Of a stretch of DNA of 64,000 bases, positions 35,985-43,598 are shown piece by piece; the stretch's first letter is position 1; every line of letters starts with the position of its first letter. Below the pieces are notes generated by a model, which was not told where the DNA came from, ran no database searches, and worked only from the letters and a program-made list of their open reading frames with translations. Source of the DNA: Thermodesulfobium narugense DSM 14796. Its GTDB lineage: Bacteria; Thermodesulfobiota; Thermodesulfobiia; Thermodesulfobiales; Thermodesulfobiaceae. The stretch covers positions 647,501 through 711,500 of the forward strand of contig NC_015499.1 in assembly GCF_000212395.1 (NCBI RefSeq), given 5' to 3'. The position numbers were made by a program, and so were the translations under genes.

Positions 35985-37118
35985 TTGTTTTTAAAGTACA
36001 AGAAATTTTTGTTTTTGGTCTTAGCTTTATTTGGAGTGGGTTTGCTGTTGGCAGGTTGCGCTGGTACTCAACAAAAAGCTGCAAGTTCTACAATTAAAGT
36101 TGCAGTGGTAGGTCCAATGACAGGAGCGCAAGCGAAATATGGAGAAGACTGGAAAAATTCTGCACTTTTGGCTATTGATGAAATTAATGCAAAGGGAGGA
36201 ATAAAGGGGAAAAAACTTGAAGCGGTAATATTTGACGATGCAGCAGATCCGAAGCAGGCTGTATCTGTAGCTCAAAAGATTGTTAGCGATCCAAGTATTG
36301 TGGCTGTAATAGGCCACGTTAATTCTGGTTGTTCCATACCTGCTTCTAAGATCTATGCTCAAGCCAATGTTCCAATGCTCACTGTGTCTACAAATCCTGA
36401 GTTAACACAGCAAGGTTTAAAAAATATTTTTAGAGTAGCCCCAACTGATAATGTTCAGGGAAGTTTTGCTGCTGATTTTTTGTTTAAAAAAGGATATAAG
36501 AATATAGCTATTTTGCAGGATAAGTCTGCATATGGACAGGGGGTTGCTACAGAGTTTAAAAATAGCTTTGAAAAACTTGGTGGAAAAGTTCTTGCATTTG
36601 AAGGTGTGACAGAAGATCAGAAGGACTTTTCAGCTATTCTTACAAAATTTAAAACCCTTAATCCAGATGCTATTTATTTTGGTGGTTACTATCCTGAGGG
36701 GGCTCTTATAACCAAGCAAATGAGAGATTTGGGCATGAAGATGCCTTTGGTAGGACCAGATGGCTTATATGATCCACAATTTTTAAAGATTGCAGGAGCA
36801 GCAGCTAATGGAGACATAATAACAAATATAGGTCTTAATATTGAAACAAATCCAAATGCTAAAGATTTTTTGGCAGCTTATAAGGCAAAATATGGAGAGC
36901 CAGGTGCATATGGTATATTTGCGTATGAAGCTGTAAAAATATTAGCAGCTGCTCTTGAAAAGGATCCAACTGCTAAGGGTGAAGCACTTATTAAACTTTT
37001 AGACGAAACCAATTATAATGGTGTTCTTGGAAATACAACATTTGCTCCAAATGGTGATACAAAAAATAAAGTAATTACTGTTTATGAAGTTAAAAATGAT
37101 AAGTTTGTTGAAATTTAG
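35985..37118 (+). CDS. Branched-chain amino-acid-type ABC substrate-binding lipoprotein
   Basis: A 377-residue periplasmic binding protein of the LivJ/Leu-Ile-Val family. It has a lipoprotein signal with lipobox 'LLAGC' (cysteine near residue 25), then 'IKVAVVGPMTGAQAKYGEDWKNSALLAIDEINAKGGI', 'DPKQAVSVAQKIVSDPSIVAVIGHVNSGCSIPASKIY' and 'KNIAILQDKSAYGQGVATEFKNSF', all typical. Ligand specificity cannot be read. The permease and ATPase genes expected with it are absent from the window. It follows the proline genes but has its own gap and possible promoter. TTG start at 35985 with AGGGGGTG at 35972-35979. Confidence 0.9.
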   Translation: MFLKYKKFLFLVLALFGVGLLLAGCAGTQQKAASSTIKVAVVGPMTGAQAKYGEDWKNSALLAIDEINAKGGIKGKKLEAVIFDDAADPKQAVSVAQKIVSDPSIVAVIGHVNSGCSIPASKIYAQANVPMLTVSTNPELTQQGLKNIFRVAPTDNVQGSFAADFLFKKGYKNIAILQDKSAYGQGVATEFKNSFEKLGGKVLAFEGVTEDQKDFSAILTKFKTLNPDAIYFGGYYPEGALITKQMRDLGMKMPLVGPDGLYDPQFLKIAGAAANGDIITNIGLNIETNPNAKDFLAAYKAKYGEPGAYGIFAYEAVKILAAALEKDPTAKGEALIKLLDETNYNGVLGNTTFAPNGDTKNKVITVYEVKNDKFVEI

Positions 37119-37121
37119 GGG

Positions 37122-37150
37122 TTGGCAATTTTAGTTTTTTAGTTTATAAT
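37122..37150 (+). promoter_or_regulatory. Strong promoter for tRNA-Gly/tRNA-Arg
   Basis: TTGGCA (37122-37127), a 17-base spacer and a perfect TATAAT (37145-37150) lie 13 bases before the first tRNA. The -35 element begins three bases after the stop codon of the binding-protein gene, so no room is left for a terminator. Confidence 0.75.
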
Positions 37151-37162
37151 TTCAACATGTGA

Positions 37163-37238
37163 GCGGGAGTAGCTCAGTCGGTAGAGCATCAGCCTTCCAA
37201 GCTGAGGGTCGCGGGTTCGAATCTCGTCTCCCGCTCCA
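37163..37238 (+). tRNA. tRNA-Gly (TCC)
   Basis: A 76-base cloverleaf. The acceptor arm GCGGGAG pairs with CTCCCGC, the D-arm contains AGCTCAGTCGGTAGAGC, the anticodon loop carries TCC, and the T-arm is GCGGGTTCGAATCTCGT. The discriminator is T and CCA is encoded at 37236-37238. Confidence 0.97.
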
Positions 37239-37249
37239 TGTTGTTTTGA

Positions 37250-37326
37250 GCGCCCGTAGCTCAGTTGGACAGAGCGGCGGACTTCTAATCCGTAGGTCAC
37301 AGGTTCGAATCCTGTCGGGCGCGCCA
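37250..37326 (+). tRNA. tRNA-Arg (TCT)
   Basis: A 77-base cloverleaf, 11 bases after tRNA-Gly. GCGCCCG pairs with CGGGCGC; the D-arm is AGCTCAGTTGGACAGAGC; the anticodon stem CGGAC...ATCCG encloses a loop with TCT; the T-arm is ACAGGTTCGAATCCTGT. Discriminator G, then encoded CCA. It is probably co-transcribed with tRNA-Gly. Confidence 0.97.
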
Positions 37327-37360
37327 GCCTATTACTTTAGAATTAGGGGGAAGTATAAAG

Positions 37361-37954
37361 GTGAAGGAAGATACAACAATTTATCAATGTGAACCATCTA
37401 AATCTTCAGAAGTTCATGTCAAAAAGAAAACTATTACTTATTTATCAGACGAGACCACGCTAAAAAGTGTTATTTTTTATAATTCTAATGAACTCAGTAA
37501 AAAAGCTGGAATTTTACTGTTTTCAGATTGGATGGGTGTGGGGAATTAAAGTAAGTATGTTGAAAGAAATAACATTTCAGCTGTAGGATACTGTTTTGGT
37601 GGCACAGTAGCTTTAGAGTTGGCAAGAAGTGGTGCTAATCTCAAAAGTGTGGTAGTTTTTCATGCAGGCCTGGATACTCCACTAGAGGCTATACCCGGTA
37701 TTTTTAAACCAAAGGTTTTAGCCTTGCACGGTGCGGATGATCCTCATGTACCCCTCGATCAAGTATTAAAATTTCAAGAAGAATTAAGAAAAGTTAAAGC
37801 TGATTGGGTGTTTGTTTCCTATGGAAATAGTGTTCATTCGTTTACCAACAAAAGAGCGGGAACGGATGCATCTAAAGGAGCTGCTTATAATAAGTTAGCA
37901 GATAAGCGTTCTTGGTCTCTTGCTATTAGTTTTCTGAAAGAAAATATTAAATAG
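37361..37954 (+). pseudogene. Dienelactone hydrolase family protein, internally deleted
   Basis: Two fragments in the same frame match one dienelactone hydrolase. The N-terminal part (from GTG 37361) runs to 'GILLFSDWMGVGN' and stops at TAA 37547-37549. The frame then continues without a start as 'SKYVERNNISAVGYCFGGTVALELARSG', carrying the nucleophile-cysteine motif GYCFGG, then 'LHGADDPHVP' and 'GNSVHSFTN' with the catalytic Asp and His. From memory of the family, about 75-85 residues between the 'W-x-G' region and the GYCFGG segment are missing. The gene therefore has an in-frame deletion plus a stop and is probably dead, although the C-terminal part keeps the catalytic triad. A GGGGGAAG stretch precedes the GTG. 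Confidence 0.8.
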
Positions 37955-38102
37955 GATTTTTTTTGAGAATTGTGGTTTGTAAATTAACATAATTTCTGTA
38001 TTTAAAATATCTTTTTTTTAATATATATAATTTATTTTCTGTTTTATTTAAGTAATGTTACAATAAAATTATGTTTTAATAAAAATAAAACGAGGGGATA
38101 TT
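37955..38102. promoter_or_regulatory. AT-rich intergenic region with inverted repeat and extended -10
   Basis: This 148-base gap is very AT-rich. GTTTTATTT at 38041-38049 and AAATAAAAC at 38083-38091 form a perfect 9-bp inverted repeat. Inside it lies TGTTACAAT (38056-38064), an extended -10 element for the downstream hydrolase; no good -35 is seen at 17 bases. A ribosome site CGAGGGG follows at 38091-38097. The repeat may be an operator over the promoter. Confidence 0.4.
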
Positions 38103-38939
38103 ATGAAAATTACTATTGTAATGGATAATTGTGTTCATGCTCCAACACCATATTCTTTCAAAGCTGAACACGGCATGTCGATTTTAATCAATATATCTAA
38201 CAAACTTATACTGTTTGACACAGGCCAATCAGGTTCAATTATTCACAATCTTTCTTTATTAGGCGTTAACCCAAAAGATTTGGATATGATTGTTTTGAGT
38301 CATGGACACTATGATCATACAGGCGGTTTATTGTCTATTTTAGGTAATGCAAGAAAAAAGATACCAGTTTTTCTTCATAAAGACGCATTTTTAAACAGAT
38401 ATTCTTTAGCTGGTGAGAAGAAATTTCATATTGGTATCCCTTATTCTAAGAAATATTTGGAGTCATTAGGTGCAAATTTTGTTTTTGTTGAAGAAATTTT
38501 AGAAATTGTCCCAGGTTTGTTCTTGAGCGGTACTATTGAGCGTAAGACTGATTATGAAAAAGGGGATTCAAATTTAGTTATAGAAAAGGATGGCAAAAGT
38601 GTAAAAGATCCGATTCTAGATGATATGGCCCTATATGCTATTAAGGATAATGGGCTTATAGCCCTGACAGGATGTGCTCATGCTGGCATTATAAATATTA
38701 TCCGATACGGTTTTAAACTTTTAAAAACAAACAAACTTTATGCGATTGTTGGGGGAACTCATCTTGGTCCGGCTGACCCTGTTCAAAGAGAAAATACTAT
38801 TTCAGATTTGTTAGATGCTAAACCAACTATTGTGGCTGCCAATCATTGTACTGGTTTTTCTATGATGGCCAAGCTAAAAGATTCTTTCGGTGATAGTTTT
38901 ATAGCTGCCTTTGTAGGAACTGAAATTGATTTTTCATAA
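38103..38939 (+). CDS. Metallo-beta-lactamase-fold hydrolase (COG1237-like)
   Basis: A 278-residue metallohydrolase with the zinc motif H67-x-H69-x-D71-H72 in 'SHGHYDHTGG', further candidate ligands in 'TGCAHAGIINIIRY' and 'GGTHLGPAD', and 'ANHCTGFSM' at the C-terminal side. The overall pattern, including the 'TGCAHAGI' block, matches the group containing dihydropterin ribofuranosyl-aminobenzene phosphate synthase-like proteins (COG1237), where most members have no known substrate. It lies in an accessory segment between tRNA genes and may be co-transcribed with the MFS transporter, 58 bases on. Confidence 0.8.
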   Translation: MKITIVMDNCVHAPTPYSFKAEHGMSILINISNKLILFDTGQSGSIIHNLSLLGVNPKDLDMIVLSHGHYDHTGGLLSILGNARKKIPVFLHKDAFLNRYSLAGEKKFHIGIPYSKKYLESLGANFVFVEEILEIVPGLFLSGTIERKTDYEKGDSNLVIEKDGKSVKDPILDDMALYAIKDNGLIALTGCAHAGIINIIRYGFKLLKTNKLYAIVGGTHLGPADPVQRENTISDLLDAKPTIVAANHCTGFSMMAKLKDSFGDSFIAAFVGTEIDFS

Positions 38940-38950
38940 TTCTTAAATTT

Positions 38951-38960
38951 GAGGAGGTGA
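38951..38960 (+). promoter_or_regulatory. Orphan Shine-Dalgarno sequence before the MFS gene
   Basis: GAGGAGGTGA at 38951-38960 is a near-perfect anti-Shine-Dalgarno match with no start codon at usable distance. A second copy, AGGAGGTGA at 38985-38993, sits four bases before the TTG start of the MFS gene. The first may be a ribosome standby site or the remnant of a deleted gene start. Confidence 0.4.
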
Positions 38961-38997
38961 TTTAGTTTAATTTTTTAAAATCTTAGGAGGTGAACAA

Positions 38998-40290
38998 TTG
39001 GATTCTACAGTTTTGAAAAGTGCAATTAACAAATCGAAATGGTTTTTAATGCCTTACATTTTTATTTTGTACATTTTAAATTTTGTTGATCGCATTAATT
39101 TTGGCTTTGCAGCAGTAGGAGGTATGAATAAAGATCTAGGACTATCTGCTGAGCAATTTGGTTTTGCCGCTGGTATATTCTTTTTTGGGTATTTGATTTT
39201 TCAAGTGCCCAGCAATTTGCTTTTACACAGGATTGGAGCAAGGATTTGGATAGCTATTATTATAATAGTTTGGGGTTTGACTGCGACTTTAACAGGATTT
39301 TCAGACAATGCTTTTCATCTATATGTCGCTCGCGTAATGCTTGGTTTGGTAGAGGCAGGATTTTTCCCAGGCATGATATTGTATCTTACATACTGGTTTC
39401 CACAACGAGAATTGGCTCAAGCTGTAGCAATCTTTATGACTGCTTTAGCTATATCGAGTGTTATTGGCGGTCCTATTTCTGGTCTTATTTTAGATCACGT
39501 ACATTGGCTAAATATGCAGAGCTGGAGGTGGATGTTTATACTTGAGGGGATACCTTCAGTTATTTTTGGTTTTATTACATTTTTTGTGCTTCCGAACAAG
39601 CCAGCAGATGCTACTTTTTTAACTATTGATGAAAAAAAGGCCCTAACTGATGAAATATCTAGAGAGCAAGCAGAGAAAGCTAAGCAAAGAAAGGCTTCGG
39701 TCAGAGAGATTATTGTTGATGGTAGAGTTTGGCTCTTGGCATTTATTTACTTTTTTGGATGTATTATGGGTCTATATTCAACCAGTTTCTGGTTACCTAC
39801 GATCATCAAAGGTTTGTCAAATTCTTTTAGTGCAACTATAGTAGGCTTTTTAACAATGATCCCTTACATACTCGCTGCTATTGCTATGGTGTGGGTTGGT
39901 AGGGATGCCGACAAAAAAGGAGAGTGGAGACGACACTCTCAAATTCCTCTTTTGGTAAGTTCTATTGCAATATTTCTTATGTTGTTTATAAAAGATCCTT
40001 TTATATCAATGATTGTTTTGTCAATTGTTACTATAGGAGCATTTGGAGCATTTGGTCCCTTTTGGGCACTTGTTAATGAATTTTTATCTGGAGAAGCGGC
40101 TGCTGCTGGAATTGCAGTGATCAATTCTATTGGAAATCTTGGTGGCTTTTTTGCTCCCTACATTATTGGACTTATAAAGGACAAAACAGGGAATGTATAT
40201 TTTGGGCTTGCAGCTGTAGGAGCCTTACTTCTCGTGGCTGTCATACTGTTAGCTATATTACCTAAAGAGCCGGTCAAAAAATCTGCTTAA
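38998..40290 (+). CDS. MFS transporter, anion:cation symporter (ACS) family
   Basis: A 430-residue, 12-helix major facilitator protein. 'LNFVDRINFGFAAVGGMNKDLGLSAEQFGFAAGIFFFGYLIFQVPSNLLLHRIGARIWI' is the N-terminal signature of the ACS family, followed by 'ARVMLGLVEAGFFPGMILYLTYWFP' and the central cytoplasmic loop. ACS carriers import organic anions such as tartrate, hexuronates or aromatic acids; the substrate here is unknown. The neighbouring hydrolase genes hint at use of an organic acid or lactone. Start TTG 38998. A strong terminator follows the gene. Confidence 0.9.
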   Translation: MDSTVLKSAINKSKWFLMPYIFILYILNFVDRINFGFAAVGGMNKDLGLSAEQFGFAAGIFFFGYLIFQVPSNLLLHRIGARIWIAIIIIVWGLTATLTGFSDNAFHLYVARVMLGLVEAGFFPGMILYLTYWFPQRELAQAVAIFMTALAISSVIGGPISGLILDHVHWLNMQSWRWMFILEGIPSVIFGFITFFVLPNKPADATFLTIDEKKALTDEISREQAEKAKQRKASVREIIVDGRVWLLAFIYFFGCIMGLYSTSFWLPTIIKGLSNSFSATIVGFLTMIPYILAAIAMVWVGRDADKKGEWRRHSQIPLLVSSIAIFLMLFIKDPFISMIVLSIVTIGAFGAFGPFWALVNEFLSGEAAAAGIAVINSIGNLGGFFAPYIIGLIKDKTGNVYFGLAAVGALLLVAVILLAILPKEPVKKSA

Positions 40291-40298
40291 TTTTTTCT

Positions 40299-40337
40299 TC
40301 TGCAGCCAAGTTAAAATGTCTTGGCTGCAGAGTTTTT
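40299..40337 (+). terminator. Rho-independent terminator after the MFS gene
   Basis: CTGCAGCCAAG (40300-40310) pairs perfectly with CTTGGCTGCAG (40320-40330) around a nine-base loop; an outer T-A pair makes 12 bp. A run of five T follows after AG. This is the clearest terminator in the window and separates the MFS gene from the chromate transporter. Confidence 0.85.
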
Positions 40338-40356
40338 GTGGTAAAATCATCTTTAT

Positions 40357-41531
40357 ATGAAAAGAGTAATTGATTCTTGTCCTGATCCCTTGCATTTTCT
40401 AATAAAATGTTTGTATCTAGGGTCCACTGCATTTGGGGGAGTTGCAATGTTACCCACTCTAAGATCTGAATTTGTCAAAAAATATACATGTGTAAGTGAT
40501 AACTCTTTTTTAAGAGGAGTTACGCTTACCGAGTTCTTGCCAGGCTCAATTATTAGTAATCTTATAGGATTTATAGCTTATAGGTCTTTTGGTTTTTGGT
40601 ATGGCATTCTTTCTTCTTTAGCTATTGTTTTCCCGTCTATATTAATGATGATAGGCTTTGCTTTTTTGTATTTGCATGGAAATGCAACAATAATAAGTCT
40701 GATTTTTAAAGGATTAAAACCATTTGTAGTTGCATTTTTTTTTGTTGCTTTTTTGCAATTTTATAAAAAATATATTAAAACTGGAAGGCAGTTAATTCTT
40801 CTTTTGATTTCTTTTATTGCTTTTTTAAATAATGCTGAGATTATCTACGCATTTTTATTATCTTTCTTATTTGGAGCCTTTTTGTTTAGAATAGATGTGC
40901 CTCGAGCAAGAAGCTCTTCAATTGAAAATCTTTCTTTAAAAGAGATTATTTATGCGCTTTTTATATTAGCAACAATGTTTTTAACTGTTTTTTTCTTATT
41001 TCCAAGTTTTTTTGATTTTTGTCTTAGTTTGAGTAAAATTAGCCTGCTTGCTTTTGGAGGCGCTCAATCTGCACTGCCTCTTTATCATAAAACTTTTGTT
41101 GTTAATAACAATCTTTTAACCCAAAATGCTTATTTGGATGCTGTTCTTATAAGTCAGATTACTCCTGGTCCTGTTCTTTGTCTTTCTGGTTATATAGGTT
41201 ATGTTTATGGGGGGTTTTTGGTGCAATGCTTGCTTTTTTGTTTACCTTTTTACCTCCTATAATTTTGCTAATTTTGGTTAATCCGTTCTATGATAGGCTA
41301 AGTAAAAGAACCTGGTTTTATAAGGGTATGATTGGTGTGATTACAGCATTGACATCTCTTCTTTTCTCTCTTGGTGTACAATTTTATCCGCAGACTATAA
41401 CTGATCCATTTACATTTCTAATAATGATTATAAGCGCAATATCTCTTTATTATAAAAAACCTATTATTTTTACAGTGATTTGTATTTCAATTTGCAGTTA
41501 TATTTATTATGGCTTTTTAATACATTTTTAA
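40357..41531 (+). pseudogene. Chromate transporter (ChrA family), split by a -1 frameshift at a G6 tract
   Basis: The first frame (40357-41262) carries the N-terminal ChrA half ('GSTAFGGVAMLPTLRSEFV', 'LTEFLPGSIISNLIGFIAYR') and the start of the second half ('SLLAFGGAQSALPLYHKTFV', 'LISQITPGPVLCLSGYIGYVYGG'). The C-terminus lies in the -1 frame ('FGAMLAFLFTFLPPIILLILVNPFYDRL'), ending at 41531. Reading back one base at GGGGGG (41209-41214) gives 'YGGVFGAML' and a protein of about 391 residues, normal for full-length ChrA. One lost G would explain it; so would slippage. No Shine-Dalgarno is seen. An extended -10 (TGGTAAAAT, 40339-40347) lies ten bases before the ATG, so the mRNA could be nearly leaderless. 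Confidence 0.75.
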
Positions 41532-41592
41532 ATAAGCTTTTTTTATTTTTTTAAGTTATAATATGTTAAAAGAATTGAAATTATTATGATGG

Positions 41593-41620
41593 TTGACAAT
41601 TTTTATCTTTTTTGTAGAAT
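41593..41620 (+). promoter_or_regulatory. Consensus promoter for tRNA-Glu/tRNA-Val and possibly rpoD operon
   Basis: A perfect TTGACA (41593-41598), a 16-base spacer and TAGAAT (41615-41620) lie nine bases before tRNA-Glu. It is the best -35 match in the window. The predicted transcript starts only a few bases before the mature tRNA, so little 5' trimming would be needed. Confidence 0.75.
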
Positions 41621-41629
41621 ATTAACGAT

Positions 41630-41705
41630 GCCTCCATCGTCTAGGGGACTAGGACACAGCCCTTTCAAGGCTGAAACAGGGGTTCGAATCCCCTTGGAGG
41701 TACCA
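41630..41705 (+). tRNA. tRNA-Glu (TTC)
   Basis: A 76-base cloverleaf. GCCTCCA pairs with TGGAGGT (one G-T wobble at the end), the anticodon loop CCTTTCAAGG contains TTC, and the T-arm is AGGGGTTCGAATCCCCT. Discriminator A and encoded CCA at 41703-41705. Confidence 0.97.
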
Positions 41706-41732
41706 TTTTGTTTTATGTACTTCTTAAAAAAT

Positions 41733-41807
41733 GGGCGGATAGCTCAGTGGAAGAGCACCTGCTTTACACGCAGGGGGTCGTAGGTTCGAACCCTACTTCG
41801 CCCACCA
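41733..41807 (+). tRNA. tRNA-Val (TAC)
   Basis: A 75-base cloverleaf 27 bases after tRNA-Glu. GGGCGGA pairs with TTCGCCC (one wobble). The D-arm is AGCTCAGTGGAAGAGC. The anticodon stem CTGCT...CGCAG encloses a loop with TAC, the T-arm is TAGGTTCGAACCCTA, the discriminator is A, and CCA is encoded. It lies 34 bases upstream of rpoD with no terminator between. Confidence 0.96.
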
Positions 41808-41841
41808 TTTTTTTAAAACTTCATTTTAGAAGGTGAAAAAA

Positions 41842-42912
41842 ATGCCAAAGAATTCTAAGAAGGTTAAAAAAACTCCACAGTTGCCAAATACAGAAGACCA
41901 ATCTTATAAGAGTTTTTCTAGCTATTTTGATGATTTAGAGGAACCGTCCGATTTAGATAATATAATAAAATCCATAGAAGCTGGCAATGTGGATGATGAA
42001 GATCAAGATCTTTTAAAAATTGTTAACGATACTGAGCCGGTTTCAGCAGAAGACGTCCTAACTATGCCAGAAGAACGCGTTCCTATGGTCGAGGATCCGG
42101 TAAGGCAATATCTGAAAGAAATTGGCAAGATTCCTCTGTTAAAACATTCAGAAGAAAAATATTTGGCTGAGAGAGCATTTCATGGCGATGAAGCAGCTAA
42201 AAAGAAACTTGCCGAAGCAAATCTAAGACTTGTGGTTTCAATTGCCAAGAAATATACAAAAAGAGGTTTGTTGTTTCTTGATTTAATTCAAGAAGGAAAT
42301 ATGGGTTTATTAAGGGCTGTTGAAAAGTTTGATTATAGAAAAGGTTATAAATTTTCAACTTATGCAACATGGTGGATTAGACAAGCTGTTACTAGAGCTA
42401 TAGCGGACCAGGCAAGAACTATAAGAATACCAGTACACATGGTGGAGACAATCAATAAATACAAAAAAACTGTTAGAAATTTAAGCCAACAATTAAGCAG
42501 AAAACCTACTGACGAAGAAATAGCCGAAAAGATGGAAGTAAATGTAGAAAAAATTCATGAAATTAAAAGGATTTCACAAGAACCTATATCCATCGAAACT
42601 CCTATTGGGAAAGATGAAGATAGTCATCTTGGAGATTTCATAGCAGATGAATCAATTTCATCACCTATGGAGGCAGTTACGTATCGTCTTTTGAAGGAAG
42701 ATTTAGAAGAAGTAATCAAAGATTTACAACCAAGAGAAAGAGATGTAGTTAGACTTAGATTTGGTCTTGTTGATGGCCATGCGAGAACTCTTGAGGAAGT
42801 GGGCAAAGAATTTGGCGTTACCAGAGAGAGAATTAGGCAAATAGAAGCTAAAGCGCTTAGAAAATTAAGACATCCAAGCAGGAGTCGTAAACTTAGGGAT
42901 TATTTAGTCTAG
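41842..42912 (+). CDS. rpoD: Primary RNA polymerase sigma factor (RpoD/SigA)
   Basis: A 356-residue sigma-70. After a Lys-rich, then acidic region 1.1-like segment come region 1.2 ('[16 protein letters not shown]'), region 2 ('[64 protein letters not shown]'), region 3 and region 4 ('[39 protein letters not shown]'). The region between 1.2 and 2 is short, as in Firmicutes-type SigA. GTG 41833 is in frame, but AGAAGGTG at 41828-41835 serves ATG 41842 at the right distance. It lies directly behind two tRNA genes and starts a run of envelope genes. Confidence 0.95.
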   Translation: MPKNSKKVKKTPQLPNTEDQSYKSFSSYFDDLEEPSDLDNIIKSIEAGNVDDEDQDLLKIVNDTEPVSAEDVLTMPEERVPMVEDPVRQYLKEIGKIPLLKHSEEKYLAERAFHGDEAAKKKLAEANLRLVVSIAKKYTKRGLLFLDLIQEGNMGLLRAVEKFDYRKGYKFSTYATWWIRQAVTRAIADQARTIRIPVHMVETINKYKKTVRNLSQQLSRKPTDEEIAEKMEVNVEKIHEIKRISQEPISIETPIGKDEDSHLGDFIADESISSPMEAVTYRLLKEDLEEVIKDLQPRERDVVRLRFGLVDGHARTLEEVGKEFGVTRERIRQIEAKALRKLRHPSRSRKLRDYLV

Positions 42913-42914
42913 CT

Positions 42915-43598
42915 ATGTCTAAAATAAATCATATTGCCATCATAATGGATGGCAATGCAAGATGGTCAAAAGCTAGATTCCTTCCAGTTTTCAACGGTCA
43001 CTTTGAAGGATTTAAAAAATTGCAAGAAATGGTAAATATCTTTACTGAAAAAAATATTCCCTATCTAAGCGTTTATGCTTTTTCAACCGAAAATTGGAAG
43101 AGACCTAAAGAAGAAATAGAAGGCATATTTAAAATTTTTTATGATGGAATAGAAAAGTATATAGAAGATTGGTCAAAAAAGGGTGTTAAGTTAAAGTTTT
43201 TCACTCTAAAAGAAAATTTATCAAATGATATTTTAAAATTAATTGAAACTTCTGAAAAAGTCGAAGTCAATCCAGTAAAGGTTAACCTTGGTGTTGCTTT
43301 TAATTATGGTTCAAGAAAAGAAATTTTATATACTGCTAATAAAATAAAGTCTTTAAATATTGAATTTAATGAAGAAAATTTTTCAAAGTTGCTTTTGACT
43401 TATCCCTTCCCTGAACCAGACATATTGATAAGAACTGGCGGGGAAAAAAGAATAAGCAACTTTTTCTTATGGCAAATTGCCTATACAGAACTTTTTTTTG
43501 TCGATAAATTGTGGCCCGATTTTACAAAGGATGATCTTGATAATATTATTGCAGAATTTCACAAGAGACAAAGAAGATTTGGGGGACGTAATTCTTGA
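42915..43598 (+). CDS. uppS: Isoprenyl transferase (undecaprenyl diphosphate synthase)
   Basis: A cis-prenyltransferase that makes the C55 lipid carrier for wall synthesis. In 227 residues it has 'IAIIMDGNARWSK' with catalytic D12, 'YAFSTENWKRPKEEIEGIF' and the substrate-binding 'PDILIRTGGEKRISNFFLWQIAYTELFF'. Slightly short for the family (about 240-250). It begins two bases after the rpoD stop with no clear ribosome site, so translation is probably coupled. The order uppS-cdsA-dxr-rseP-ispG-proS is a conserved Firmicutes block. Confidence 0.94.
   Translation: MSKINHIAIIMDGNARWSKARFLPVFNGHFEGFKKLQEMVNIFTEKNIPYLSVYAFSTENWKRPKEEIEGIFKIFYDGIEKYIEDWSKKGVKLKFFTLKENLSNDILKLIETSEKVEVNPVKVNLGVAFNYGSRKEILYTANKIKSLNIEFNEENFSKLLLTYPFPEPDILIRTGGEKRISNFFLWQIAYTELFFVDKLWPDFTKDDLDNIIAEFHKRQRRFGGRNS

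Noticed and set aside
37159-37392. Open frame of 77 codons across the two tRNA genes
   Set aside because: It is read through tRNA-Gly and tRNA-Arg; its apparent repeats come from tRNA sequence.
37239-41629. Integrated element with tRNA attachment sites
   Set aside because: Apart from the T-arm shared by all tRNAs, no second copy of a tRNA 3' end is visible, and no integrase lies in the segment.
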